From: Drosophila miranda | Lineage: Eukaryota; Arthropoda; Insecta; Diptera; Drosophilidae | Direction: 5' to 3' | Assembly (NCBI RefSeq): GCF_003369915.1 | Contig: NC_046675.1 | Coordinates: forward strand, 9,114,001-9,178,000 | DNA: 64,000 nucleotides | Shown here: positions 35,166-47,253 of the stretch, in pieces | How the letters are laid out: every line of letters begins with the position of its first letter | Numbering within the stretch: position 1 is the stretch's first letter | Notes under the pieces: generated by a model | Database searches by the model: none | The model's input: only the letters and a program-made list of their open reading frames with translations | What the model was told of the DNA's origin: nothing | Program-made: the position numbers and the translations under genes

Positions 35166-36948
35166 TCACTTCTTCTTGTTCTTTTTGCCATCTTTCGCCA
35201 GCTCCAGACCCAATATGCACTTGGGAGGCACCTTGTATGTTTCCGTGAGTAGCGTGTACACAAAACGCACCTGGTTGCCCTGGATCTGCAGCTGCTCGAG
35301 CTTCTGATGCGGCAACTTGACAATACTGGTGCTGGCAGCGGCTCCCTGCTTGCACAGTTTTATGAATTCGGCCAGGATGATGCCGTAGGCCTCGATGTTG
35401 CTCACCAGCGTCACCTTCTTGTTGCCGGAGCGCGTGGCCAGCGACATCTGTATCATGGGCTTGCCACTCGTGTCCTTGCCGCTACACATCTGATATGAGT
35501 GCTCCATTTTGCTGGTTATGAGGGAGCAGACCTCGCTGAGCGTGCCCTCCCGATTGCCATACAGCTCCAGCAGTGTCTCATCCGGGCGCACCAGCTTGGT
35601 TTTCACATCCTGCAGTCCGTGCTTGGCCACATACTCGCGCACAATCTTTTTGACCTGACCCACAGGGATGCCCTCGCCGCGTTTGAAGTTCATTTTCGTG
35701 AAGAAGGCCGCCGTGACATCCGACACTATGTACATTTCCTTCAGTTCCGAGTGAAACAGGGGCGTCTCGGACGCAGCTCCGTTCGCTTCGTTTGCTTTCA
35801 CGTCTGTTATGAAATTGACCAGCTCGGGGTGCTCCAGATCCACCGAAATAATCTTATCCACGCCTTTGCTCTCCTCTCGCACAACAATGAAGCCCTGGTC
35901 AACCATATCGGCCAGGAAATTGGACAGTTTCTTGTAGCGCGTCTTCTTCAGATCGATCTGCTCGGCCGCCTCGTTCACCACGTAGAGTCGGTAAAAGTTG
36001 CTGGTCAGCAGGGGCAGTGGCAATTTCTTTCCATTGTTCTTCAGTGCAGACAGAAAGGCGTTTCTTAGTATATACTCGGGCGGCACTTCATTTGATTCTG
36101 CTGCCGGCGCTGTGTCCGCGGGATCGTGGTCATCTTCCTCAGCCAGAGACAATAAAGCGGTGCCGGACTCTAGCTCCTCTCCGTCCGTTGCCTGTGTCAC
36201 AGATGCAAAGGTATCTGGTGCTGCAGGCGCCTCCGAAACTTCGGCCTTTGGTGTCTTCTCTCGTTTCGCCTCAGCGCCGAGGGCAGGAAAATCATCGGTC
36301 GACAGGGCTTTGGTCCTCACCAGCGGTATTTGTTGCACCAGACTGGGTTCATGGGCCCAGAGTTTGTCGCCGAATAAGTGCAACATTTTGACGGCCACTC
36401 CATGGCCACCGCACATGTACAAGTCATCACTGGAACGGGCCAACTGTCCCACACCCACCGCCGACTTGTTGTTGGTTAGATTTACGGCCACTGCAATACA
36501 GAAAAGGTTACTAGGGAGCTTTAACAGACGACGGTGCCAATAACCCACTCAACTGCCCCTTCTTGTAGTGTCCGTACATGCTCAATCCAACGCCCAGTGG
36601 AACCACTCCCGGCAGCATCAGGTCGGCGCCATTGGTGAGTTTTGGCAGGACGCCTTCGTGTGTCGTGTAATAAGGCAAAATGCTGGGTATGATCCACATT
36701 GCGTATAATGTGGGCACTAGCTGTCCGCCATCCAGCTCAAAGAACATGGGCTGCTTGTCCACGCAGTAGACAATGCTCTGGACACCGCCATGGGTGAGAA
36801 TCTTTACGTGCGTGACAGCAGCCTTTGCCGGCACCAGCTGATCCACGGAAATATTGGGAAAAGCCAACTCCAGGCGCTGTCGGAACTTCTTGCTCTCCGA
36901 ACCCTTTAGGGCCGCACTGCTCTTGGGTCTGTATGGCTTTAGAAACAT
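35166..36948 (-). CDS. eIF2D: translation initiation factor eIF2D (ligatin-like)
   Basis: eIF2D helps deliver or remove tRNA at the ribosomal P site without GTP, and acts in reinitiation and ribosome recycling. Exon 1 is 36948-36549 (donor GTGGGT) and exon 2 is 36490-35166 (acceptor TTGCAG), giving 574 residues against 584 in human. The N-terminus MFLKPYRPKSSAALKGSE and GGADLMLPGVV match the family's N-terminal and PUA domains (residues 1-180). A Glu/Pro-rich linker follows (about 185-290). A winged-helix/SWIB part contains LPLLTSNFYR and IDLKKTRYKKLSNFL. The C-terminal SUI1 domain has GNKKVTLVSNIEAYGI and QIQGNQVRFVYTLL, with a Lys-rich end. The start at 36948 was chosen because upstream codons have no ATG. 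Confidence 0.93.
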
Positions 36949-37512
36949 CTGCACCGTGTAATATTTCGCAAGGAATGAAATAATTCAAACCAAAACACAT
37001 GCTACGAAATGAGCACACAAACAACTCGCGAGCAGTGTTGCCCTTCTTGGCGTCTTTTCAGTTAGATCTAGCTTTTCCCTCAAAAGCAAAGCGGTAATAA
37101 GGAAATATAAGAATATTCCTTTACATATTCATAGTACATTAAATCAAAGTGTGGATTGAGCTAAATATAATTGGTATTGTTAAATTTAAAATTTTGGCAA
37201 GTAGCAAGTGGACAGCCCCATCTCGTTCACAAAGAGAACACACGGTCACGATTTCCCCTTCCCTGTAGAAAATGTGCTATCCTTTTTTGGTAGGCAATCC
37301 CAATTTCTTCAGGTAGAAATTTTGAAGATGTAGACGCCATTTTATTCAACAAAACATATATGGTAACAATTCTATGTACACGACGCCTTTGTAATAGTAA
37401 ATTTAATGCGTTAGATTCATAGAATTTGTACTTATTTTTAGTAATCATTACATTACCCCCTTTGAAACATTTAACCACTCGAAAGCCTTTTCTGCTCTGC
37501 TCTGCTGTTTTC
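36949..37512. other. eIF2D promoter and Slbp 3' region
   Basis: This stretch holds the short upstream region of eIF2D and the 3' UTR of Slbp. TTTATT at 37341-37346 gives a minus-strand AATAAA for Slbp. No gene is seen. Confidence 0.5.
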
Positions 37513-38383
37513 CTAATCTGAATCAGAGTCGGAATTGGAATCGCCATCGCCGCGGCGTTGGGTAGGCGGATCATAAAAATGCAAACTCTTGCGCCAAATC
37601 TTGACCAGGCCATCGAACGCGCGGCGGCTGTACTTTCCATATTTGTTTGGCGTGCGAGGATCCTCACGCGAACGTGTGGCCTTTGGCACCATTTCAGTGT
37701 ACCGCTCATAGGCGGCCGTGTTTTTTCCGTAATCGATCTGCTTCTGACGACGCGACAATACGGCTGGATCAGCCTCGGTGAACGAAGAGGATGATGACGT
37801 CGACGATGTATAGCTGTTGTGGCGCACGCGTTTTTCCTCCTTGTGCCCCTTGAACTTGCTTTGCTTGCTTTTGGGATTGGCATCACCATTGCCGGATGAC
37901 AAGCTGCTGTTCGGGCTGTTGGAGCGACTGTTTTCATTCGTCGGAGGCGTCTGCGAGTGGCGTCGTTTGTAGGGGGTCTTTAGTTTTTCCTCCTTAAGCA
38001 GACGGTCAAATTTTACCTCATTTACATCATCCAGAAACTCGAATGCCATCCCACGGTTACCTCCAACCTCAAGCTCCAGCTTTACCTCTGTCGCTTCCTT
38101 CTTCACAATTACCTGGCCATGGTCGGCATTGCTACTGCCAGCGCTGCTGTTCAGCGAAGTGGATGCCTAAAATGTTGGATATGATGGTTAGGTGTGGTCT
38201 CAGCCAAGATCAGCGCGTCCTTTCTACCTCGTCACTGTGCCCCAGCTCTGCACGGACCTCCTGGGCCCAGCTCTGCCGAATGGGCTTCACATCTATGGAA
38301 ATGGAGGACGCTGAGGAATTCAGGCTGACGGAGCCCTTGATTGGTGTGTTGTCCACCGACATCAGTTGATCTTCACAGAGCAT
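37513..38383 (-). CDS. Slbp: histone mRNA stem-loop binding protein
   Basis: Slbp binds the 3' stem-loop of replication-dependent histone mRNAs and directs their processing and translation. Exon 1 is 38383-38228 (donor GTAGAA) and exon 2 is 38166-37513 (acceptor CATTTTAG), joined in phase 0, giving 269 residues. The RNA-binding domain spans residues 185-253, with SRRQKQIDYGKNT, the phosphorylatable TPNK motif at 224-227 and IWRKSLHFYDPP. The short acidic tail SNSDSDSD is typical of the fly protein, where phosphorylated C-terminal serines strengthen processing. The N-terminal part is Ser-rich with SQTPPT and NSPNSS sites that could be kinase targets. The start codon lies 130 bases from the repeat at 38.5 kb. 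Confidence 0.95.
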
Positions 38384-38511
38384 GACGTTACTTAGTATTA
38401 TTGAGACAAACTATATTGAGACAAACTATATTGCGAAAAACTGTGACAGATTTTGTTTGTGCTGCTGCGTTCGCGCGTTTTTTGTTGTTTTGTGAGCAAC
38501 TGATAAGATAT

Positions 38512-40740
38512 ATCAAAATATACCGTCTCATTTTGAAAAGATACCGTAAATATACTGACGAACTCAAGTTATATTTTATATATTACTAGTTTTTGATATT
38601 CCGTCGAATGTTACTATATATATAGCACATTTAGCCATGCCCACATAATTTTATCCGAATAATTAAACTATTCTCAGCTTGACTGGCTTATTTTAAACAC
38701 TTGCTTTTATTGCATTTTGCGTAAAAAAAGGTTTTAGCGAAATAAGTCAAACAAAAAACAAATAGCGAAATAGGTCAATCAAAACAAACGAAAAAGGAAA
38801 TTCGTTCATATTGCTCAATTTTGATATTCCATTGAATAATGCTGACTAACTAAATCTCTCAGCAATGCCCACATAGTTTTATCCCATTGATGAATAAATT
38901 TTCTACAAGATTAGATAGTTTTTAATCCTTGCTTTTATTGGATTTTACGTAAAAAAAGGTTTAAACGAAACAGTTCAATAAAAAAACAGTCGCTATGTTG
39001 CGTGTAGGCCTTTGTATACCCTATTTTGTTAATTTTATATGAAGACGAAACGTGATTTATAAAGAGCTTTTCTCAAATTGATATTCTTTAGACATATTCA
39101 AGTACATTATTAGTATCTTGTATATATTTATAGAGATCCTGATACCTACTGAGCCTTGGAAGACAAACGTATTCACAATTTTATAACATCCATTTCCCCC
39201 AGGGCATGTGTGCATGGAATGGGACTCATTGTTCTGAACCGGTTATGACGACTAATTCTTGGTTAATCTTTCTTCCGTCAAAGATTCTCAGCTATATAGA
39301 TCTTTTATTTTTGGCCAGATATTTTTATATGATTGCTGAAACAATTTTGATCAAGATTAACTATTTTTAAGTACTTGCATGTTTTTTATTTTGACAAAAA
39401 CACGATTTCAACAAAAATGTTCAATGTCGCAGGTTGTGACGTCAATGTTGCTGGTATTTGCAGACTCATTTGTTGTCAACCAGGGCATGGGCGTTTTTAT
39501 ACCCTATTTCGTTAATATTATATTAAGATGCTGTTTTCCAAGCTGCTTTCAAATGTAATTAATAAAGGCCTTGTTTTAGATTGCATTTTTTTGGTCTATT
39601 CATGCATTTGATTAGTTATTTGTAGATAAAACCTGATCCCTGTAGCGCTTCTTTGTCTCTGTAAGAGGACCACTAATTGCAAAATATTGATTAAAATAGA
39701 TACTGACTAGTTTCTGCATTAATTAGAGCATGGGATGAAACACATTTCCGCAATTCTATATCATCCATTTCCCCAGGGTATGTGTTCATGGAATTAGCAA
39801 CATGTTTGTGTATGGAATGGGACTCATCTGTTGCGAACCGGGTATTGCCAAATCCGGATATTTCAAGCTATATTGAGTTTTCAGCTTTGCCCACTTAAAT
39901 TTATCCCATAGATGAATACATTTTCTATTTTCTAACATCTTTAAATTGCTTGTAAGTATTTTATTTTGACTAAAATACGGTTTTCAAGTAAATGTTGCTG
40001 CAACTTTTGTGTATGGAATGCGCAACATTTGTGCATGGAATGGGATTCAAATAAATACCCAAATATACGGTCTCATTTGAAAAATATACCGAGTGGTGCG
40101 CGCCAAATCGAACTTTTTTGAATGTGAGCGACAAGGATTTAAATGCTGTCAACCGGGCCTTTATCTATGCCCACATAATTTTATACAATTAATGAATCAA
40201 TTTTCTACTTAACTGGCCAGTTTTTAGTCCTTGCTTTTATTGTATTTTGACTAAACAAGGTTTAAGCAAAATAGTTCAATAAAAAACAGTTGCAATGTTG
40301 CTGGTAAATTAGCAACATTTGTGTATGGAATGGGACTTACTGTTGCTAAAGCGAAACTGCGGCGAATCGGGTATTGCCAAGCTATATAGATTTTCCCACT
40401 TAGCTTTATCGCATAGATAAATACATTTTTTACAAGATTGCTTCTTTAAATTGCTTGTAAGTATTTTATTTTGACCAAAAAACGGTTTTCAAGTAAATGT
40501 TGCCGCAGCATTGTGTATGGAATGGGACTCATTGTTGCTAAAGCGAACTGCGGCGAACTGCGGCGAATTTAAATTCGATTCAAAAAACGACCAATTCTTT
40601 GTTCCGTTGAATAATACTATCTCTATGGAACATTTAGCCATGCCCACTCAATTTTGTACGATTGATGAATCCATTCTATATATGATTGGCCTATTCCAAA
40701 TACTTGCTTTTATTGGATTTCTATATAAAATTGAAAATTA
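38512..40740. repeat. AT-rich dispersed repeat, copy 2, internally duplicated
   Basis: The first about 720 bases (38515-39235) align with copy 1 at 6241-6970 in the same order, including CCTGATACCTACTGAGCCTT and ATTTCCCCCAGGG. Further partial units follow. A second block with TTTCCCCAGGGTATGTG is at about 39770. A new start AAATATACGGTCTCATTT is at 40061. Blocks with GCGAAACTGCGGCGAA and TGTGTATGGAATGGGACT lie at 40320-40560, and another CCGTTGAATAATACTATC unit at about 40600. The pattern implies repeated tandem or nested duplication. No long ORF is preserved. Confidence 0.85.
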
Positions 40741-40838
40741 AATTAATAACTGACAAAAATACCATTTAGCACTAAAAAACACCACATGGGAGCGCGGCGA
40801 AAACCAGTTTTTACAGTATGACCCTCAGAACAGCACCG

Positions 40839-41350
40839 AAATATACGGTCTCATTTTCAAAATATACCGTAAATATACTGACGAATTCAAGTCCTATTTT
40901 ACATATTCCTCGTTTTTGATATTCCGTCGAATATTAGTAGCTATATAGAACATTTAGCCATGCCATCATAATTTTATACGATTGATGAATCAATTTTCTA
41001 TTTAACTGGTGTATTCCTAATACTTGCTTTTATTGCATTTTGCGTAAAAAGAAGTTTTAGCGAAATACTTCAACGAAAAAACAGTCGCAATGTTGCTCGA
41101 ACATACATAGTGGTTACGTGCATAGGCCTTTCTATACCCTATTTCGATAATTTTATATGAAGATCTGGTTTTCCAAACTGTTTTTAAAACGTAATAAAAA
41201 AATTAATTTTCCCAAATTTATATGTTTTAGACATGTTCATGCATTTATGATTAGTTTCTTGCATTTGATGCATATGATTCGTATCTTGTAACCTACGGAG
41301 CCTGGGATGACAAACATTATCTCAGTTCTAGAACATCATTTCCCCAGGGT
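40839..41350. repeat. AT-rich dispersed repeat, copy 3
   Basis: The stretch starts ATATACGGTCTCATTTTC and continues with the ACTGACGAATTCAAGT and GATATTCCGTCGAATATTA modules. It ends near ATTTCCCCAGGGTATG at about 41338. It has the same orientation as copies 1 and 2 and is shorter in the middle. Confidence 0.8.
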
Positions 41351-41709
41351 ATGCAAAATGGAGCTCAGTCCGCGCCATGTTGGGGAACAGTGCTGCTCGA
41401 TTTCACGGCACATGAGTCTGGCCCAACAAAATGAGTATGGAATGTATGGACATTTTTGAGCTGAAAATGTGGCGAGGAAAAATTAATGTTGCCCGCAACG
41501 GTCGAAAAACTATCGACTGCAGTGAAATATCGGTATTTGTGCTTGATAAATGGATCTTTATTTTTATTTTTTACTTTTATTTTGAAAAAAACAATTTTGA
41601 CATGAATGCAACTTGTCCTTTTGCAATAGAGTCTCCAGACATTCAATTTAGATGGAGTTCTTTTCGTGGATTCGTCAATATCCCTTTAATTTTAGCTGGC
41701 CGAGGTTGT

Positions 41710-42293
41710 TCAACAGCGAACGAATTCACGAATTTTTTTGTAACAAGTACTTAATAGAAAGTTATAGAGACCGTACTGTTGATGAGTGACTGCCGAGATC
41801 ATCCCCCAGTGCAACAGACCTAGTGACACGGTGATCACCTCCAAAAGAAAGAAACGAGTGCCATCTGCCTCAGTGATGAAACGAAGAGCAAAATATATAG
41901 AACCCTCTAGCTTAGTCCAGAAAAACCCCATGGTCAGCTCACTTATGATCCAGACAAAGAATGTCTCCAGCATTACCTTGAACAACCGACCCATACGGCA
42001 ATATTTCTTGGGTAGTATCTCGTTGCCGTACAGCAGATCCATCATAGACAGAAAGAATATAAGGCTGCCCAAATAGGTTTGGTTCTCATAAGCCTTCTTC
42101 TCCGAAAAGAGGTGCATGTAGCAGGCGAACAGAATAGGCAATAGTTTGGTCATGGCTATTGATGGGCCTGTGAGTTACCATTTATTAGAAAAATTATAGA
42201 TTTCTATTTGAAATCAAATATTTACTTACTTTGCTGTGCTTCTGCGTTGACTGCGTATCTGCAATAGTCTGTTCTTGCTGTTGAAGTACAGAC
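41710..42293 (-). CDS. unrecognised small multi-pass membrane protein
   Basis: An ORF at 42153-41710 encodes 147 residues with about four hydrophobic segments (LLPILFACYMHLF, LGSLIFFLSMMDLLY, MLETFFVWIISELTMGFFW, FFLLEVITVSLGLLHWGM). The C-terminus has basic residues and Cys (TCYKKIREFVRC). A spliced upstream exon is plausible: 42293-42230 between TTTTAG and donor GTAAGT, joined to an acceptor CTCACAG at 42168. The joined frame stays open through it. I do not recognise the family. The composition is AT-rich, unlike the GC-rich neighbours, and the gene lies between the repeat block and hedgehog. It could be a fast-evolving gene or a fragment. Confidence 0.4.
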
Positions 42294-42775
42294 CTAAAAG
42301 TTGCAATTTAAGAGTCAAATTAAAAAAATATTTTAAATTTGAACATCTACTCTTGAATTTATTCTTGATACGACAAAATATCAATGAAATATGGCTCAAA
42401 CTTTATTGAATTTAAACTGATGGAGTGCTAATCCGAATGTTCTATAGCTGCTATACTGCTGTTAGTTACCTATTAACAGATACTATCATTTTATCTGAGA
42501 GACAGGTAGACAAAAGTATAGTATAGTGACCAATATATGGTCCTTTCCTGCATAGTTAAGTTCTGTGCATAGGTATGACGCCCCATTTCCATATAAATAT
42601 AATATTTTGTGGGATAGAAAATAATATATATTTTTCATATTAAGAATTTAATTGATTTTTTTCAAATCTAACAGCCCTATGGTGACGTAGTGCATACATA
42701 CCGATAGTTTAGTGCGATAAACAGAACTTGACATGACGTTAACAAACGAAATCAGGTGTCTCTCATGCGTTTACG

Positions 42776-43105
42776 TTAAGATCGATACCTTCTACAGGTG
42801 GCTCTGCTGCGATTTGTTAACATCGACGATAGGTGTCCATGATAGGTCACCATGGTCCAAGAAAAACATCTAAGTGATAAATTGCTTTTGCGGCTCATTG
42901 AATAAAAACGTGAACGTTGATATAAAAACATGAAATAATCAATATCATGGATAAAACCTAAACGATCTTGGTCGGGAACATCAGATCCAGATTCAAAAAT
43001 TGTTTGAATTTTAGCCATTTTAAAAGGAACCGCATTGTAAATTCTTACAGTTTGAAGGGAACTAGCTCTATAAACGACGATCAATAAGAAAACACTTTTG
43101 ATTTA
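42776..43105 (-). pseudogene. short ORF related to the 43.3-kb ORF, start codon apparently lost
   Basis: The frame is open from an ATC codon at 43102 (just after a TAA) to TAA at 42776. It would begin IKSVFLLIVVYRASSLQ, which looks like a signal peptide whose first codon is ATC instead of ATG. The segment SDVPDQDRLGFIHDIDYF lines up without gaps with SMTPEPEREPLTVDDCYF of the ORF at 43500-43216, and both have R-x-S-S-x-Q further upstream. Its later part probably shifts frame. It is read as a decayed tandem paralogue; this is inference from short similarity. Confidence 0.3.
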
Positions 43106-43215
43106 TCAAACAATTTCGTTATAATTCATTTAATATTAAGTATAAATACGGAGTTAACTATTTAAGTATTATATACACAATTACAATAAAATATTCAGTC
43201 ACTATAATGCTTCTT

Positions 43216-43500
43216 CTATATACAAATACGATATAGACGAGTATATCCATTACTTAAGAGCTCGCTGCCGCACTTCAATAAATTATCCGATTCAATTTCA
43301 TTATAATATACAAAATAACAGTCGTCTACAGTCAACGGTTCACGCTCGGGTTCGGGGGTCATCGATCGCCAATAAATGTAGTTTTGATGATCTATTCTAT
43401 CTTTTCGTTGTATGATCTGCGCCGAGGATTGTCTACTTATAGCTATGATGTTGGTAAAAAAAGTCAAGGACATCATTTTCAACAGTATTTTTTTTTCCAT
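43216..43500 (-). CDS. candidate small secreted protein just after hedgehog
   Basis: A 94-codon ORF begins with a Lys-containing then hydrophobic N-terminus (KKILLKMMSLTFFTNIIAI), followed by SRQSSAQ, a plausible signal-peptide cleavage region. The mature part is acidic in the middle (PEPEREPLTVDD) and has two Cys. It lies about 220 bases beyond the hedgehog stop on the same strand, so it could instead be an open stretch of the hedgehog 3' UTR. I do not recognise a family. The partial similarity to the neighbouring ORF at 43.0 kb is the main support. Confidence 0.3.
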   Translation of the reverse strand: MEKKILLKMMSLTFFTNIIAISRQSSAQIIQRKDRIDHQNYIYWRSMTPEPEREPLTVDDCYFVYYNEIESDNLLKCGSELLSNGYTRLYRICI

Positions 43501-43558
43501 TTAAATTTTTTGTTTTCTTTTGCTCTTTTCTTTTCTTTTTGTATGAACTTTGTGTAGA

Positions 43559-43578
43559 TGTGTGTGTGTGTGTGTGTG
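43559..43578. repeat. (TG)n microsatellite
   Basis: Ten TG units lie just downstream of the hedgehog coding end. Confidence 0.95.
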
Positions 43579-43723
43579 GTTAATAAATAGTATCGATCGT
43601 TAATAATCATATTTAACATTGAAATACATTAATCATTAGGCATATACATAACTACAAAATATAATACAATTATCGCTTCCGCATCGCAGCGGCATCATTC
43701 GCTCTGGGATTCTCTCTGTGGCG

Positions 43724-46700
43724 TTAGTCGTGACGCCAGCTCTTCGGCAGCACGTAATCCTTCACCTTGTAAAGGGCATTAGCATACCAGTGGATGCCGT
43801 TTTGCTGCTCTGCCCGCGACACGACGCCCTCCGTCTGCGAGCTGCGCAGCTGGTCCTTGGCGGGCATCCACGACTGGAGCATGGCGAGGATGCGCATGGG
43901 CGCCAGGCCCCAGTGCGCCAGCGACTGGCTGTCGATCACCGCGTAGCAGGAGGCGGCCACCGAGTTCACCACAATGGTGCCTTCGCGCGTCAGTGGGGCC
44001 ACCACGCCCTTGCTCCGGACACTGCCCACACGAACGACCCGCTGGGGACGCAGCTCGCCCGTTTGCGGATCCCGGACAAGCACATAGTTGAGCTCCTCCA
44101 CGCGATCGGCAAAGACGTAGTCCAGCTGCTGGCGCTCCGGGTGCCACACGCTGATCAGGTGGGCGGGGGTCACGGTCAGGACGGCACCGCCGTCCGTGTG
44201 CAGCTCCACGAAGTTCTGCATCTGCTCCAGGTTGCGGTCCATGAAGAGGATGACCTCGCTGTAAACGGGCTGCCCGTTGGAGCCCATGCTCAGGACGCGG
44301 TCTCCGATGGAGATCTCGCTGAGCGGTTTTGTAGTGCCACTCTCCAGCAGCGCAGTGCTCTCGGGCGTGAAGCATCCGTGCACATGAGAGCTGATCGAGG
44401 AGTCTGCAAGAGAGAGAGAAAAGGATGTGGTTAGAGATATACAGTTATACAGTAGGCAGTAGAGCAGCCAGGTAATGGCATTAGTTTCCTTATCTAATTT
44501 GGCGTTAAGCATCCAATTGCCAAACCCAACAAGTCAAAAAGGTTTTCACAGATCCTTTGAATGGCTGCAATGCCGGGGCTGGCCCAGAGTAACCGCCCAA
44601 AGCGAAACAATGGCCCAGAAAGGACTGAAAGGAATGCCTTTTGCGGCTTGCCAACAAGCAGGGAACGAACACACGAGCCCAGAGCCTAATGCGATCTGTT
44701 CGATCTCCTCGATCTCTGATCTCTGCCAAAAGATATATAGTACCCGGCATATCAATAACATCCGCAAAACACACGCGCACACAAAAGGCAGCGGCAGAGG
44801 AGAAGAGCAGTCGTGTGCAAAATTGTGATCTTGTTTTTCCTACAAGATTAGCCGTGGGATCAGCCAACTCCGGGGCTCTCGCTCGAGCCAAAGCAGCTTA
44901 CGGTCTTCGTCGACTCGGAGCTGCCAAAAAGGATAAATAGGGATGTGCTGCCAGGTAGCGGATTGTTGGATTGTTTTCCCAGCCATAGCATCGCCCTCTG
45001 GCGATGTTTCTGTGTTTCTGGCCAACCTGTTCGCAATTACCAAACATGCGGCAACCCACCTAAACAATAAGAGTACGAGTACGAGTACCGACACCGCCAC
45101 CGCTACATTAATCATCATTAATAGATATTGGGTTACAGGGTGCACAATCGGCCCACCCAGATGGTTGGTTATATGGCTGTGGGATATATGTATCTCGGGG
45201 CAGCAGCCATTTTAGAACTTTCTCCACCTTCAACTCCACCTCTGGCGGGCGGCAACATATTTCACACCCGAAGCGCCTCCTCTGTCCCGTAATGCTGCTT
45301 GTAAAATTCAAATTAAAAATTCCAGACCAAAAGGCCGACCACTAACCGTGCGCTTTATTATAATGAGTGGCCATAAAGTGGCTTTGTAGTGGTTGTTGTT
45401 GTTGCATGCTGCTGCTGCTGCAACCAAATTCCAATGAAAATGCACCTTCCCAGTTTTCCAAATTCCCATTGATGCATTTGGTAAGCAGATCGACAGACAG
45501 ACAGACAGACAGATGGACACACAAAAGTGTAGAAACAATAAAAATCGGATTAAATACATACTCGTGTATGGTCAGCGAGCAGACCAGCGGTCTATAAAAC
45601 CCATAATCGATGGGGTCGGGACGGGAGCCCAAGAACAGTAGACAAGACAGCCACAAAAGCCGAGACCCAGTGGAGTGCAGAGAAAACAAAGGCCACAAGT
45701 AGGAAAGGAAGCGGCAGTAGTAACAAGAAAAATTGGTGTGAAATCTACCTTTTTCCCCTAAAGAGCTGCTTCGTTCTACAGCACCAAAAAACCAGTAACA
45801 GAAAACCAAACCAAAACGTCCGAAAAAACCAAAAACAAAAAAAAAACGGAGACAGGGAAACGAGAAAAATCTCAGGCGTCGTCGTCGTCGTCGTCGTCGT
45901 CATCGTCGGCGGTGAGTGGAAAGTGAAGAACTTGAAGGGTCATAAATTAATAAACCATTAAAGTGGTTAAAATTATCGTTATTTTATCTTTGTTGTGAAG
46001 ACTAAACTGATAAATTATTACAAAACAGAGGACAGCCGCCTGCTCGCTCGCTCGTCGGACCACTTGTTGGTGGTGGTGGTGGTGGCGGTGGTCTCTCGTT
46101 GCCTGTGTGGCTGTATGTCTTTCTGGCTTGGTGACTGATCGTTTGGACAGCATTAACATGAACATGCCACAACAACAGCACGCTTGGGGCCTTAATGCGC
46201 GCGCGCGACACATGCAACAACAACAACAGCAACAACAACAACAACAACAACACCAAACAGCAACAGCAATGGGGAAAAAGGAAAAAAAAATTAGTGTCGA
46301 CAAAAAGGTTTACAGCCATTACTCTTCGTCGCTGTGGCCCGCTGCTGTTTAGGCCACATACAAAAGACTTAGGCAACGAACTTGTGAGAGAGTGAAGTCG
46401 AAGCAGCCGATTCCAGCAGAGGCTGAGAGCCAGAGAGATTGAAGCCGAAGCTGAAGTCGAGGCCTAGCCTAGGCCGTGCTCTGAGGCTGTGCCAAAACTG
46501 TCATAAGCTCGTGGTTTATGTGCAGCGGCCTATCAGCAATCAATCGCCTCGTAATTTATTGATAGCTTGCCCCTCGAGGCGCAACCATTTGTGTGCCTCA
46601 CACACATGGTCAGATGGGGTAGCGGCAGGCGCAGGGGCAGGGGCAGGGGCAGTTTAGGTGACGGTGACAGGACCACACACAAGGCAGGGCATGGCCTGCC

Positions 46701-47206
46701 ACAGCCGCCTGTTGTATCCTGGCTGCCCTTTTGCCACTTGTTCGGCATTTGTCGTTTGTCGGCTGACCTTTTGATTTTGTGGGCAAGACAAGAAAAGAGC
46801 GAGGGAAAGAGAGGGCCCAGAATGACAGCAGGATCTGCTGCCAGGACCGGACCCCCGCAAGATGTGCTGTTCGGCGGCTCCTTTCATAAGCAATTAGAAT
46901 CAATGAGCAAGGACACTCTGGGCATCGCCTATCGTTTCCTTTTCTTCTTCTGCTGCGTGTTGGTCCTTTCATCTTTATGAGCCGCCACCAAAGTCAAAAT
47001 ATTGTGACGCGACGACGCCTGCGAGGAGGCGACGCTGCTGCGTGTGTGGGAATGGGGCGTGGCATGATGTAATTGTAGATGGAAATTAAATGAACAACCG
47101 ACAACAGAACTACTCGCAATAAATGTGTGTCTCCGTGTGGGTGTGGGTATCCCTGTGTGTGTGTGGGAAAACGGAAACTTAAAAAGGGAAAATCTCTCAA
47201 AAGAGA

Positions 47207-47253
<47 letters not shown>

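Noticed and set aside
43718-44434. 238-codon plus-strand ORF over hedgehog exon 3
   Set aside because: It mirrors the biased codons of hedgehog on the other strand. The His/Val/Leu-rich product shows no domain.
45151-45161. GCCCACCCA as a Ci/Gli site
   Set aside because: It is one mismatch from GACCACCCA, and a single near-match in several kilobases of intron is expected by chance.
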